Shown: positions 25,871-34,606, counted from the stretch's first letter. The stretch: DNA of 64,000 bases from Rhodococcus maanshanensis NBRC 100610 (GCF_001894865.1 NZ_BCXA01000034.1:18437-82436); one strand, 5' to 3'. Numbers and translations: made by a program. The notes: generated by a model from the sequence alone, not told the origin.

Positions 25871-26913
25871 GACGGCACCTTTTCGGCGGCCAGCAGCTCG
25901 AGGGCCTGCTGCAGGGGTTCACGGGCCACCCAGGATTCGAGGTCGAAGTCGGCGGCCAGGAAGCCGTGGGTGTAGAGGAACTGCTTCTGGATCCCGATCA
26001 GCTCGACGCGTTCGTCGGAGAGCGAGGGGTGCAGGTCCAGGTGGAAGCCCTCCTTGTACGCGGCGACGACTCCGTCCGGGCCGGAGAGGGTTTCGCGGGC
26101 GAGCACCTCGCGGACGCGGTCCAGGTTGCCGGCCGCCCAGTCCGCGGCGCGCAGGCTCTGGGCGAGGAAGCCGACCACCAGATCGGGCCGGGACTCGAGC
26201 AGGTCGGCGTGCACGGTGATGGGGCGCGGGGTGCCGTTGTTGACGCGCAGCCGCTTCACCTCGGTGGCGTCGAGGTCCACCGCGACCCGCAGTCCGTGCT
26301 CGCGGGCCACCTCCTTGGCGCGGGCGCCCTTGACGTAGATGGCATCCACCTCGCCGCGCAGCAGCTCGTCGACGCCCCATGTCGTGGTGCGCTGCTGGTC
26401 CCGAACGGCGCTGCGCACCTGCGGGTTCCGCTCCACCTCCACCTCGACTGCGGAGACATCGGCGAGGGTGAGGCCTGCCAGGCGCAGCGCGTTCGCGAAG
26501 CCGTGCAGGGCCATCGCGCGCGGGAAGCTGCGCGCCTGGTCCTGCGCCCAGGCCGGGACGCCGATCCGCAGGCCGGCCAGGTCGGCGGCGCCCGCGACCG
26601 TGGAGTCCGGTCCCACGAGGATGGCCTGCGATTCGTCGATCCAGGTCAGCCCGATCAGCCGGGTCGGCGAGCCCTGCGCGCGGGCCGCGATCGCGGGCAC
26701 GTTGCCGCCCTCGCGGACCAGGCCGAGCAGCTGGTGGTCGAAGTGACGGACGGCCAGCTCCGGGCCTGCGTCCTGCAGGACACCGAGGCTCACGCCCGCC
26801 TCGGCCGCGGTCTCCCCCAGCCAGCCGAGGCTGTGCGCGAGGCCGCTCGCGGTGGGCACGGGGCAGCGGGTGTACCAGAGGGTGTCGAGGGTGGTGTCGA
26901 CTGCTGCGGTCAT
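25867..26913 (-). CDS. DszB-like probable sulfinate desulfinase
   Basis: The 348-residue cytosolic protein has the type II binding-protein fold without a signal peptide. Near the N-terminus it reads YTRCPVP, matching the YSNCPVP segment around catalytic Cys27 of the 2-(2'-hydroxyphenyl)benzenesulfinate desulfinase DszB as I recall it. His57 in RHFDHQ and Arg67 in VREGGNVPAI fit DszB His60 and Arg70 with the same ten-residue spacing. DszB hydrolyses a C-S bond of an aromatic sulfinate to release sulfite. Together with two flavin monooxygenases and an SsuABC-type importer this suggests sulfinate cleavage for sulfur supply. The substrate is unknown. Its ends are ATGA-coupled downstream and nine bases from the ATPase gene upstream. 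Confidence 0.75.
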   Translation of the reverse strand: MTAAVDTTLDTLWYTRCPVPTASGLAHSLGWLGETAAEAGVSLGVLQDAGPELAVRHFDHQLLGLVREGGNVPAIAARAQGSPTRLIGLTWIDESQAILVGPDSTVAGAADLAGLRIGVPAWAQDQARSFPRAMALHGFANALRLAGLTLADVSAVEVEVERNPQVRSAVRDQQRTTTWGVDELLRGEVDAIYVKGARAKEVAREHGLRVAVDLDATEVKRLRVNNGTPRPITVHADLLESRPDLVVGFLAQSLRAADWAAGNLDRVREVLARETLSGPDGVVAAYKEGFHLDLHPSLSDERVELIGIQKQFLYTHGFLAADFDLESWVAREPLQQALELLAAEKVPS

Positions 26914-26922
26914 CTCGGACTC

Positions 26923-27723
26923 CTAAGTGGTTGTGGGGGAAGCGGTGCGACCGACGCCGAGCTCGGTGAGGAAGGCGGCGCGGTAGCGGAGGGACTCGGG
27001 GTCGGTGCGGTCGCGGGGCCGGGCGAGGTCGATGTCGACGTCCACCGCGAACCGGCCCTCGTTGAGGATCAGCACCCGGTCGGCCAGCCGCACGGCCTCG
27101 TCGACGTCGTGCGTGACCAGCAGCACCGCGGGCCGGTGCCGGGCCACCAGGTCGCCGACCAGGTCCTGCATCTGCAGCCGGGTCAGGGCGTCGAGCGCGG
27201 CGAACGGCTCGTCGAGCAGCAGCAGCTCCGGCTCCCGGACCAGCGCCCTGGCCAGCGCGACGCGCTGGGCCTCACCGCCGGACAGCGTCGCCGGCCACTG
27301 CCGTGCCTTGCTCTCCAGGTTCACCTCGGCCAGCGAGCGGGCGGCGCGCTCCCGGTTCTGTGCGGTCCGGCGCTGCCCGACGGTGACGTTGGCCAGCACC
27401 CGCTTGGACGGGATCAGCCGCGGCTCCTGGTAGACGGTGGTGCGCTGACCGGGCACCAGAATCTTTCCGGCGTCCGGCCTTTCGAGTCCGGTGAGCAGCC
27501 GCAGCAGGGTCGTCTTGCCGGTGCCGCTCGGCCCGAGCAGCACCACGAACTCGCCGCGGTGGATCTCCAGGTCGACGCCGTCGAGCACGGTCTTGTCGCC
27601 GAAGGCCTTGGTCAGGCCCCGCAGCGAGACCGCGACGGGCTCACCCGCACGCCGGTCGCGGGCCGCAGTCGCGGTGCGTTCCCGGACCGCCAGCGGCGGC
27701 AACGCGGTGTCCTGAGCGCTCAT
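26923..27723 (-). CDS. ssuB: Sulfonate-type ABC transporter ATP-binding protein
   Basis: The 266-residue ATPase has Walker A GPSGTGKTT near residue 64, the Q-loop in VYQEPRLIPSK, the signature LSGGEAQRVALARAL near 150 and Walker B LLLLDEPFAALD. The switch His is in LLVTHDVDEAVRLADR, typical of the SsuB/TauB/nitrate branch. It energises import of a sulfur-containing organic anion with the adjacent permease and lipoprotein. About 35 residues precede the core, a common extension in actinobacteria. The ATG at 27723 overlaps the permease stop (ATGA). Confidence 0.88.
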   Translation of the reverse strand: MSAQDTALPPLAVRERTATAARDRRAGEPVAVSLRGLTKAFGDKTVLDGVDLEIHRGEFVVLLGPSGTGKTTLLRLLTGLERPDAGKILVPGQRTTVYQEPRLIPSKRVLANVTVGQRRTAQNRERAARSLAEVNLESKARQWPATLSGGEAQRVALARALVREPELLLLDEPFAALDALTRLQMQDLVGDLVARHRPAVLLVTHDVDEAVRLADRVLILNEGRFAVDVDIDLARPRDRTDPESLRYRAAFLTELGVGRTASPTTT

Positions 27724-28583
27724 CGGACCGCCACCTGTCCCCGCCAAGGCATCGCGAACTTCTCGATGACCCGGACGATGCCGTCGAAGATCAGGCCCAG
27801 CACCGCGTAGAGCACCACGCACAGCACCATGTAGTCGGTGCGGTTGTACTCCTGCGCCAGCGTCACCAGGTAGCCGATGCCCTCCCTGGTGCCGACCTGT
27901 TCGGCGGCGATGAGTCCGGTGATGCTGATGGACAGGCAGATTCGCAGCGCCATCAGCACCCCCGGCAGCGCGGCGGGCAGGATCGCGCCGAACACCAGCC
28001 GCCATCCCCGCAGGCCGAAGCTCTGGGCGGCCTCGACCATCTTGCGATCCACGTTGCGGACACCGAGGTAGGTGTAGGCGTACATCGGGCCGACGGTGGC
28101 GACCGCGATGAGCAGCACCTTGAAGGTCTCGTCGATGCCGAACCAGGCGATGAACAGCGGCACCAACGCCAGGAACGGGATGGCCCGGTTGATCTGCATC
28201 GTGGAGTCGATGAGTTCCTCACCCAGGCTGGACAGTCCGGAGAGCACCCCGAGCGCCAGGCCGATCACGACGCCGAAGAACACGCCGACCGCGGCCCGTT
28301 TGAAGGAGGCGATGGAGAAGTCGACCAGCTGCCCGGTCTGGTAGAGCTCGGTGAAGGCGCTCCACACCGCGGGCGGTCCGGCGAGGATCTCCTCGGGGAT
28401 CGCACCGGTGGCCGAGCCGATCCACCAGGCCGCGACGATCAGCGCGGGCACCAGGAAGCGCAGCGGGATCGACACCCAGGCGGGCCGGGTGCGGCCGGCG
28501 CGGTACCGCGGCTCCTCGAGTTCCAGTGTGGTGGGCCCGCCGCCGCGTTCCTCCCGCGTCCTCGGCGGGGTCAGCAGCGCCAT
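27720..28583 (-). CDS. ssuC: Sulfonate-type ABC transporter permease
   Basis: The 287-residue permease has six hydrophobic segments and the cytoplasmic EAA loop (VEAAQSFGLRGWRLVFGAILPAAL, near residues 185-208), which docks the ATPase. A charged, Pro-rich 30-residue N-terminus precedes the first helix. It is of the SsuC/TauC type. The gene starts one base after the lipoprotein gene ends and overlaps the ATPase gene by four bases. Confidence 0.88.
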   Translation of the reverse strand: MALLTPPRTREERGGGPTTLELEEPRYRAGRTRPAWVSIPLRFLVPALIVAAWWIGSATGAIPEEILAGPPAVWSAFTELYQTGQLVDFSIASFKRAAVGVFFGVVIGLALGVLSGLSSLGEELIDSTMQINRAIPFLALVPLFIAWFGIDETFKVLLIAVATVGPMYAYTYLGVRNVDRKMVEAAQSFGLRGWRLVFGAILPAALPGVLMALRICLSISITGLIAAEQVGTREGIGYLVTLAQEYNRTDYMVLCVVLYAVLGLIFDGIVRVIEKFAMPWRGQVAVR

Positions 28584-28584
28584 G

Positions 28585-29652
28585 TCAGTTCCCCGACTTC
28601 GTCGGGGCCGACTGGACCTGGGCGGTCGCGTCCACCTTGGACTGCAGCGGATAGAAGACGTCCTTGGCGGTGAGCGCGCGGGTGGTCACCCCGTTCTGGA
28701 AGAACAGGTCGGCGACCTCCTGCAGGTCCGCCTCGTCGGCCGCGGTCGGGTAGTGCGGGACCGAGGCCCGGCGGCCGAGATCGAGTGCCCGCTCGAGCCG
28801 CTCGCCGGACAGCGCCCGCGGGCCCGCCTTCTCGAAGACGTTCTGGTAGTCCTCCGGGTTGCTGCGCTGCCGCTCGGTCAGCGCCTGCAGGGTCTCGAGG
28901 TACTTGGCCGCGACGTCGGGGCGCTCCTCAAGCACCGCGGTGCGGAACGCGACGATCGTGTTGTCCTTGGAATCGATGCTGGCCTCGGTGGCGATCTCCA
29001 CCACGCCGTCGCGGGCCTTGGCCTCCTGGTAGGGGTCGTTGAACGAGGCCCACGCGTCCACCTGGCCGGTGGAGAAGGCCGACGCCGCGTCGGATGGCTG
29101 CAACGGCACCCGCTCGACCTGGTCGAACGGGATGTTGGCCCGGCGCAACGCCTTCAGGGTGATGTACTCGCCCTTGCCGGCGGGGTTCACCGCGATGCGC
29201 TTGCCGACGAGATCCTTGACCTCCTTCACACCCGAGCCCGGGGACGCGATGATGCCGCTCTGGTCCTGATCGACCGGGTCCGCGACGGCGATGATCCGCA
29301 CCGCGACGTCCTTGGAGAGCGCGCCGACCACCGGGCTGTACGCACCGCCGGAGACATCGAGCTGACCGGCGTTGAACAGCTTGAGGTTCGCGCTGAACGC
29401 GGGCGGCGCCTTGACCCACTCGACCTTCGCGCCGAGCGGGGCCAGCGCCTCGTCGAACGAGCCGTCCCGCTTGCCGACCGCGAGCGGTCCGGCGTTGCCA
29501 GGGTCGGTCACCTTGAGCACGAACGTGGGCTCGGCGGAGCCGGCGGCGTCCGCGGGGCCCTCGGAGTCCGACCCGCAGGCGGCAACCAGGGCGACGACGG
29601 GGAGAAGCGCGAGCGCGAGACGCGCTCGGGGAAGTCGGCGGTTGCGGGACAT
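28585..29652 (-). CDS. Sulfonate-type ABC transporter substrate-binding lipoprotein
   Basis: The 355-residue lipoprotein has a basic n-region, a hydrophobic segment and the lipobox LVAAC (Cys about residue 26). It then has the SsuA/TauA-like binding domain (VKDLVGKRIAVNPAGKGEY, TGQVDAWASFNDPY). It should capture a sulfonate or related anion outside the membrane for the permease-ATPase pair. It is the first gene of the minus-strand sulfur operon. Its upstream region carries a TATACC -10-like hexamer and a palindrome that recurs in front of the divergent IclR gene, indicating IclR control (inference). A CAGGAG ribosome site precedes the ATG. Confidence 0.88.
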   Translation of the reverse strand: MSRNRRLPRARLALALLPVVALVAACGSDSEGPADAAGSAEPTFVLKVTDPGNAGPLAVGKRDGSFDEALAPLGAKVEWVKAPPAFSANLKLFNAGQLDVSGGAYSPVVGALSKDVAVRIIAVADPVDQDQSGIIASPGSGVKEVKDLVGKRIAVNPAGKGEYITLKALRRANIPFDQVERVPLQPSDAASAFSTGQVDAWASFNDPYQEAKARDGVVEIATEASIDSKDNTIVAFRTAVLEERPDVAAKYLETLQALTERQRSNPEDYQNVFEKAGPRALSGERLERALDLGRRASVPHYPTAADEADLQEVADLFFQNGVTTRALTAKDVFYPLQSKVDATAQVQSAPTKSGN

Positions 29653-29722
29653 CGGGGGCTCCTGTTCGAGAGGCTGGTCGATCTACGCCCCGAAAACTAG
29701 GCCAGCCAAACCCCACCGGATA

Positions 29723-29747
29723 GGTATAGTTTTCCGTTGATTGGAAA
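29723..29747 (-). promoter_or_regulatory. Promoter and operator of the sulfur operon
   Basis: On the minus strand a TATACC -10-like hexamer (29723-29728) stands about 70 bases before the lipoprotein ATG. The palindrome TTTCCGTTGATTGGAAA (29731-29747) lies just upstream in the -35/spacer position. The same pattern recurs, reversed, at 29850-29866 near the IclR start, which marks it as a likely IclR-family binding site. Confidence 0.6.
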
Positions 29748-29846
29748 TGTTGACAGATACGGGATCCTGCGGGTCGCGCTCGGAACACCAGTGTTGCTGC
29801 CGAATACTCGCCACCGGCCACCGTCGCCGCTCGACCCCGTCGGGGC

Positions 29847-29895
29847 AGCTTTCCTAATAACGGAAAGCTCTTGGCCCCGTCGCTCGTGTTAGCGT
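29847..29895 (+). promoter_or_regulatory. Operator and leaderless promoter of the IclR gene
   Basis: A perfect palindrome with 8-bp arms AGCTTTCC/GGAAAGCT spans 29847-29869. Its core, read on the minus strand, matches the sulfur-operon site at 13 of 17 positions. A TAGCGT -10-like hexamer at 29890-29895 ends six bases before the GTG start, and there is no ribosome site. Confidence 0.55.
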
Positions 29896-29901
29896 CGCGA
29901 C

Positions 29902-30669
29902 GTGGAGACCCCCTCAGACCCCAACCCCTCGGCGACCGGCTCCGTGCAGACCGTCGCCCGCGCCCTGTCGGTGCTCGGCTGCTTCCGCGGCGGCGACGAG
30001 CTCGGGGTGTCCGAGGTGGCCCGCCTCCAGGGGCTCGCGGTCAGCACCACGCACCGACTGCTCACCGCCCTCGTCGACGCGGGCTTCCTCGACAAGGACG
30101 CGGAGTCGAGCCGGTACCGCCTCGGCGGCGCGCTCGCGGAGTATGGCCAGATCGCCTACCGGCAGCACCGCATCTACCTCGCCGAGCCGCACCTCGAGCA
30201 GCTCGCCACCACCACCGGCGCGAGCGCCTCGATCGCGACGCGATACGGCAACGACGCCGTGCTGCTCGGCACCAGCCGGTGGCGGGAGGCCGACGGCCAC
30301 CAGCTGCAGGGCGTCCGGCTGCCGCTGCACGCCAGCGCGCTCGGCAAGGCCCTGCTGGCGTGGTCCCAGGTCACCGACGACGAGCTGGGCCGGCTGCCGT
30401 ACGAAACGGGTACGGCGCGTTCGGTTCCCGGGCCACTGGAGCTGGGCAAGGAGCTGGCCCTGACCCGCGAGCGGGGCTATGCCTTCAACGACGAGGAGCT
30501 GGCCGCCGGGTACCGGACGATCGGCGTCCCGATCGTCGGGGACGACGGTCTCGCCCGATTCGCGCTTGGCCTGCGCGGGCCGACCGAGCTGATGATCGCC
30601 GAACGGGTGCCCTTCTTCGTCGAGCTGGCCAGGGTCACCGCCCGCGAGATCGCCGCCGTCATGCAGTGA
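29902..30669 (+). CDS. IclR family transcriptional regulator
   Basis: The 255-residue regulator has an N-terminal winged helix (VARALSVLGCFRGGDELGVS, then GLAVSTTHRLLTALVDAGFL). The IclR effector domain follows, with LPLHASALGKALLAW near residue 145, RERGYAFNDEE near 190 and GVPIVGDDG near 212. IclR proteins often control adjacent catabolic operons in response to a metabolite. The divergent sulfur operon and the two matching palindromes make it the likely regulator of that operon and of itself. The GTG start is supported by a -10-like hexamer six bases upstream. It is convergent with the beta-lactamase-like gene. Confidence 0.88.
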   Translation: METPSDPNPSATGSVQTVARALSVLGCFRGGDELGVSEVARLQGLAVSTTHRLLTALVDAGFLDKDAESSRYRLGGALAEYGQIAYRQHRIYLAEPHLEQLATTTGASASIATRYGNDAVLLGTSRWREADGHQLQGVRLPLHASALGKALLAWSQVTDDELGRLPYETGTARSVPGPLELGKELALTRERGYAFNDEELAAGYRTIGVPIVGDDGLARFALGLRGPTELMIAERVPFFVELARVTAREIAAVMQ

Positions 30670-30682
30670 CGCGGCGGCGAAT

Positions 30683-31786
30683 TCAGCAGAGGGCGTTGCT
30701 GAGCAGGGCGAGGGTGTCGACCTCCTGCGGCGGCGCCTGGGTGACGGTGATCGCCGCGGCCCGGCCGTCCTCGGTGGCGCCGGAGAGCGTGTGGAATCCC
30801 GGGATGTCGCCGGAGTGCCCCCAGAAGACCTTGCCGCACGACAGTTTCGCCGACATCAGCCCCAGCCCGTAGGACATGCCGGGCTGATCCATCGGCACGG
30901 TGTCGGTCATCGCGGCCCAGGACGCCTCCGAGGTGAGCCGGCCCTCGACCAGTGCCCGCAGGAACGTGGTCAGGTCCGGCCCGCTCGAGACCATCGCGCC
31001 CGCGGCCCACGGACCGGACGGCTCGGTCGCCGTCATCTCGATGATGTTGTCCCCGTCCGCCTCGTAGCCGGACGGGTGCCGTCCGCGGATCTGCTTCTCC
31101 CCCGTCCCTGGCAGGTAGGTGTCGGTCAGCCCCAGCGGCCCGGTGATCCGGCTCGCGAGCTCGTCCTCGACCGTGTTCCCGGTGACCTTCTCGACCAGCA
31201 TCCCGTTCACCAGGTAGTTGGTGTTGGTGTATTTCATCCGCTCACCGGGACGGAACTGCGCGGGGTGCGCCATCGCCATGGCGAGCAGATCCTGGCGGGT
31301 GAACCGTTCGCCGCTGCCGAGATAGGTCTGCGTGATGCGCGGGTCATCGGAGTACTCGGGCAGCCCGCTGGTGTGCTGCAGCAGCTGCCGGACGGTGATC
31401 GCCCCCGGGTCGACGCCCTCGCCGACCAGCGCGCCGGGCAGGTAGCGATCGATGGGGGCATCGAGCTCGACCTTCCCCTCGTCGACCAGCTGCATCACGA
31501 TGGCCGCCACGAATGTCTTGGTGACGCTGCCGATCCGGACCTGCGCGCCGTCCGGGATCTGCTCGGCGGTCACCCGGTCGCCCACCCCGCTGCGTAGCTC
31601 CACCGTCTCGCCGGGAACGGACAGGGTCGCGACCGCGCCGCCCACGGTCGAGCGGACCAGTTCGTCCAGGTCGGCCTGCACGGCCGCACGATTGGGAAAG
31701 CTGTTGACCACCACGGGATCCGAGGTGTCCGAGCATCCGGCTAGCAGGAGGACCGAGATACCGACCGCGACCGCAGCAGATTTCAT
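30683..31786 (-). CDS. Serine beta-lactamase-like lipoprotein (class C/DD-peptidase fold)
   Basis: The 367-residue lipoprotein has a short signal with lipobox LLLAGC (Cys about 18). The beta-lactamase/D-Ala-D-Ala carboxypeptidase residues are Ser-x-x-Lys in GSVTKTF near 89, Tyr-x-Asn in KYTNTNY near 185 and His-x-Gly in WGHSGD near 325. It could be a DD-peptidase, esterase or beta-lactamase acting outside the membrane; the sequence does not decide. The C-terminus ends in Cys and may form a disulfide. It sits between the IclR gene and the response-regulator gene with no obvious functional link. Confidence 0.87.
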   Translation of the reverse strand: MKSAAVAVGISVLLLAGCSDTSDPVVVNSFPNRAAVQADLDELVRSTVGGAVATLSVPGETVELRSGVGDRVTAEQIPDGAQVRIGSVTKTFVAAIVMQLVDEGKVELDAPIDRYLPGALVGEGVDPGAITVRQLLQHTSGLPEYSDDPRITQTYLGSGERFTRQDLLAMAMAHPAQFRPGERMKYTNTNYLVNGMLVEKVTGNTVEDELASRITGPLGLTDTYLPGTGEKQIRGRHPSGYEADGDNIIEMTATEPSGPWAAGAMVSSGPDLTTFLRALVEGRLTSEASWAAMTDTVPMDQPGMSYGLGLMSAKLSCGKVFWGHSGDIPGFHTLSGATEDGRAAAITVTQAPPQEVDTLALLSNALC

Positions 31787-31861
31787 GCCCCGACCCTATG
31801 GCGCGAGAACCGTTCGGCGCATCCGGATTTACCCTGATATCGCCGCCGTCACACCCTCACC

Positions 31862-32500
31862 TCAGCCGCGCAGGTACGCCAGCACCGCCAACACCCGACG
31901 ATGCCCGCTGTCGGAGGCGGACAGCCCGAGCTTGGCGAAGATGTTGCCGATGTGCTTGCTCACCGCGGTCTCGCTGACCACCAGCCGGCCGGCGATGGTG
32001 CCGTTGTCCAGGCCCTCGGCCATCAGGCCGAGCACCTCGGACTCGCGTGGGGTCAGCGAGCGGATCGGGTCGTCGGACCGCCTGCGGCTCATCAGCTGGG
32101 AGATCACCTCGGGGTCCATCACCGTGCCGCCCGCGGCGACCCGCCGCAGCGCGTCGGTGAACTCGGCGACCCGGCCGACGCGTTCCTTGAGCAGGTACCC
32201 CATCCCGTTCGCGCCCTCGGCGAGCAGCCGACCCGCGTACCGGTCCTCCACGTATGCGGAGAGCACCAGCACCGGGAACCCCGGCCTGCGCCGCCGCGCC
32301 TCCTCGGCCGCCTTGAGCCCCTCGTTGGTGAAGGTCGGCGGCATCCGGACGTCGAGCACCGCGGCGTCCGCGGAATCGAGCACCTCGAGGAAGGACTCGG
32401 CGTTGTCCACCGCGGCGACGACCTCGAAGCCCTCCCCGCGCAGCAACAGCGCCAGACCCTCCCGCAGGAGGGCATCGTCCTCGGCGATCACGATCCGCAC
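31862..32500 (-). CDS. NarL/LuxR-type response regulator
   Basis: The 212-residue regulator has a receiver domain with the acidic pair in IAEDDALL, the phospho-acceptor Asp in AAVLDVRMPP near residue 52 and the lysine in YLLKERVG near 105. A LuxR helix-turn-helix follows (LTPRESEVLGLMAEGLDNGTIA, then VSETAVSKHIGNIFAKLGL). The GTG at 32500 lies inside the sensor kinase gene end (13-base overlap), so the pair is coupled. It probably controls the divergent ABC/FtsX exporter, the usual arrangement for envelope-stress or antimicrobial-peptide systems (inference). Confidence 0.9.
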   Translation of the reverse strand: MRIVIAEDDALLREGLALLLRGEGFEVVAAVDNAESFLEVLDSADAAVLDVRMPPTFTNEGLKAAEEARRRRPGFPVLVLSAYVEDRYAGRLLAEGANGMGYLLKERVGRVAEFTDALRRVAAGGTVMDPEVISQLMSRRRSDDPIRSLTPRESEVLGLMAEGLDNGTIAGRLVVSETAVSKHIGNIFAKLGLSASDSGHRRVLAVLAYLRG

Positions 32501-33738
32501 GGCAGCTCCACCTTCAGCGTCGTCGGCCCGCCCTCGGGGCTGGCCAGTTCCATCGTCCCCTCGAAGGCCTCGGCCCGGCGCCGGATCCCGCTCAGCCCGC
32601 CGCCCGCCCGCTCGACCGCTCCCCCGTGCCCGTCGTCGGTGATCGCGATCCGCAGCACCTCGCCGGAATCCCGGTGGGCCGTGCACAGGCGGACGGTCAC
32701 CCCGCCCGCGCCGCCGTGTTTGACCACATTGGTCAGTCCCTCGGCCACCACGAAGTACGCGGCCGACTCCAACGCGACCGGCGCCCGGCGCAACCCGCCC
32801 ACGTCCAGCACGCACGGCACCGCGCACCGGCCCGCCAGTGCCGAGACCGCACCCTCGAGCCCGAGCTCGTCGAGGATCGGCGGGTAGATGTCGTGCACGA
32901 TGGTGCGCAGGCCCGCGAGCGCGTCGGCGGCCGCGTCCTGGGCCCGAAGCAGCTGCGGCAAGGCCTGTTCCGGGTTCGTCCGCAGCGACCGTTCCGCGAT
33001 ACCCAGCATCATCACCACCCCGACGAGCCGGTTCTGGGCGCCGTCGTGCAGGTCCCGTTCGATCCGGCGGAGCTCCGCGGCGTGCGCGTCGAGGGCGGCC
33101 GCGCGGCTCGCGGTCAGAGCGCTGACGCGCTCCACCAGCCGCGACTCCCGAGTCGGCGCCAGCAGCCGCACGGCCAATCCGCACACCCCGCGCGCCATCA
33201 GCGGGGTCAGCCACAGCGCCAGCGCGGCGTAGGCGACACCGACAAGCGGCATGGCCGCCGCCCCCCACCACGATGTCACCGGATAGATGTTGGTCACCGG
33301 CTCGTCGGCGGGCATCAACTGCCAGTACGCCGGGATCAGCAGGGAATTGACCGCACCGGCGGGGAGCGCGACCGCGAGCAGGCCCGCGACGGGCGCGATC
33401 AGCGCGTGCGCCGCGAGCCAGCCGGCGTCCCGACGGGTCGAGGCCGCGGTCGCCAGTCGCCGCAGGTCCTCGAACGTCGGGGCGGCCGGGATCGGCGGGT
33501 ATCGCTCGGGCAGCACCTCGCCCGAGAACCACCCCGCCCGGCGCCGGGCCAGCCCGGTCCACCAGCGCAGCAGCCGCACCGCCCTCGGCGCCAGCAGCAG
33601 GCCCGGTCCGAACAGCAGGAAGATCATCAGCACCAGCCCGGCGACCAGCAGCGCCATCGACGCCATGCCCGCGACACCCTCCGCCGCCAGGTAGCGCAGC
33701 GCATGCCACCAGCTCCGCAGCCGCCCGGTCCTCACCAT
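32488..33738 (-). CDS. Membrane sensor histidine kinase (HisKA_3)
   Basis: The 416-residue kinase has an N-terminal membrane helix near residues 22-46, more hydrophobic segments (about 105-130 and 155-180) separated by a short extracytoplasmic loop, and the HisKA_3 phosphorylation helix ERDLHDGAQNRL near residue 226. A HATPase_c domain follows, with an N-box in EGLTNVVKHG and a G-box in DDGHGG and GGGLSGIRRRAEAF. It phosphorylates the overlapping response regulator. The short sensing loop resembles intramembrane-sensing kinases paired with peptide-exporting ABC transporters, consistent with the divergent neighbour. The ATG at 33738 is chosen over one at 33750 because the protein looks complete from there. 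Confidence 0.87.
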   Translation of the reverse strand: MVRTGRLRSWWHALRYLAAEGVAGMASMALLVAGLVLMIFLLFGPGLLLAPRAVRLLRWWTGLARRRAGWFSGEVLPERYPPIPAAPTFEDLRRLATAASTRRDAGWLAAHALIAPVAGLLAVALPAGAVNSLLIPAYWQLMPADEPVTNIYPVTSWWGAAAMPLVGVAYAALALWLTPLMARGVCGLAVRLLAPTRESRLVERVSALTASRAAALDAHAAELRRIERDLHDGAQNRLVGVVMMLGIAERSLRTNPEQALPQLLRAQDAAADALAGLRTIVHDIYPPILDELGLEGAVSALAGRCAVPCVLDVGGLRRAPVALESAAYFVVAEGLTNVVKHGGAGGVTVRLCTAHRDSGEVLRIAITDDGHGGAVERAGGGLSGIRRRAEAFEGTMELASPEGGPTTLKVELPCGS

Positions 33739-33835
33739 GCACCCCAGCATGCCGCACCCCAGGGTCGCTGTCGGTATAGCCAGCCCCACCATGGATTCGG
33801 TAGCGCACGGGATCGTCCGCCGCCGCGGCCGTCCA

Positions 33836-33852
33836 TAGCGTCGACATCCATG
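33836..33852 (+). promoter_or_regulatory. -10 element for the ABC/FtsX operon, probably leaderless
   Basis: TAGCGT at 33836-33841 ends eight bases before the ATG at 33850, with no Shine-Dalgarno sequence between them. The same hexamer and spacing precede the TetR and IclR genes and the tiny ORF before the MFS gene. Confidence 0.4.
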
Positions 33853-34602
33853 AGCACACAGGTTCTGAGCCCGCCCGTCGCCGCCGTCCGACTCGAGCAG
33901 GTCACCAAGAGGTACGGGTCCGGCCCCGCCGCGGTGACCGCGCTGCGGGGCATCGACCTCGCCCTGCCCCGCGGGGCCTTCACCGCCGTCATGGGCCCGT
34001 CGGGCTCCGGCAAGAGCACCTTCCTGCACTGCGCGGCCGGCCTCGACCAGCCGACCTCGGGCTCCGTCTGGCTCGGCGACACCGACATCTCCCGGCTCAA
34101 GCCCAGGGCGCTGACCGTGTTCCGGCGCGACCACGTCGGCTTCGTCTTCCAGGCCTACAACCTGCTGCCCGCGCTGTCGGTGGAACAGAACATCACCCTG
34201 CCGCTGCTGCTGGCCGGTCGCGGCGCCGACCCCGGCTGGCTCGACTTCGTGACCGGCGCCGTCGGCCTGGCGGATCTGCGTGGGCGCAGGCCCTCGGAGC
34301 TGTCCGGCGGCCAGCAACAGCGGGTCGCGATCGCGCGGGCCCTGGTGACCCGGCCCGATGCCGTGTTCGCCGACGAGCCGACCGGCGCACTGGATTCACG
34401 GACCGGCCGCCAGGTCCTCGAACTGCTCCGCCGTACCGCCGAGGAGCTCGGGCAGACCGTGGTGATGGTCACCCACGATCCGATCGCCGCCTCGTACGCC
34501 GACCGGGTGCTGTTCCTCGCCGACGGTGCCTTCGTCGGTCACCTGGACCGGCCGAGCGCCCAGCAGGTCGCCGACCACATGACCCATCTCGGGGAGTGGT
34601 GA
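33850..34602 (+). CDS. LolD/MacB-type ABC transporter ATP-binding protein
   Basis: The 250-residue ATPase has Walker A MGPSGSGKST near residue 48, the Q-loop FVFQAYNLLPALSVEQN, the signature LSGGQQQRVAIARAL near 150 and Walker B AVFADEPTGALDS. The QAYNLLP and DEPTGALD forms mark the LolD/MacB/FtsE branch, whose partners are FtsX-type permeases that extrude peptides or lipoproteins or do mechanical work in the envelope. The permease gene follows after four bases. The divergent two-component system suggests induced expression. Confidence 0.92.
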   Translation: MSTQVLSPPVAAVRLEQVTKRYGSGPAAVTALRGIDLALPRGAFTAVMGPSGSGKSTFLHCAAGLDQPTSGSVWLGDTDISRLKPRALTVFRRDHVGFVFQAYNLLPALSVEQNITLPLLLAGRGADPGWLDFVTGAVGLADLRGRRPSELSGGQQQRVAIARALVTRPDAVFADEPTGALDSRTGRQVLELLRRTAEELGQTVVMVTHDPIAASYADRVLFLADGAFVGHLDRPSAQQVADHMTHLGEW

Positions 34603-34606
34603 CCCG

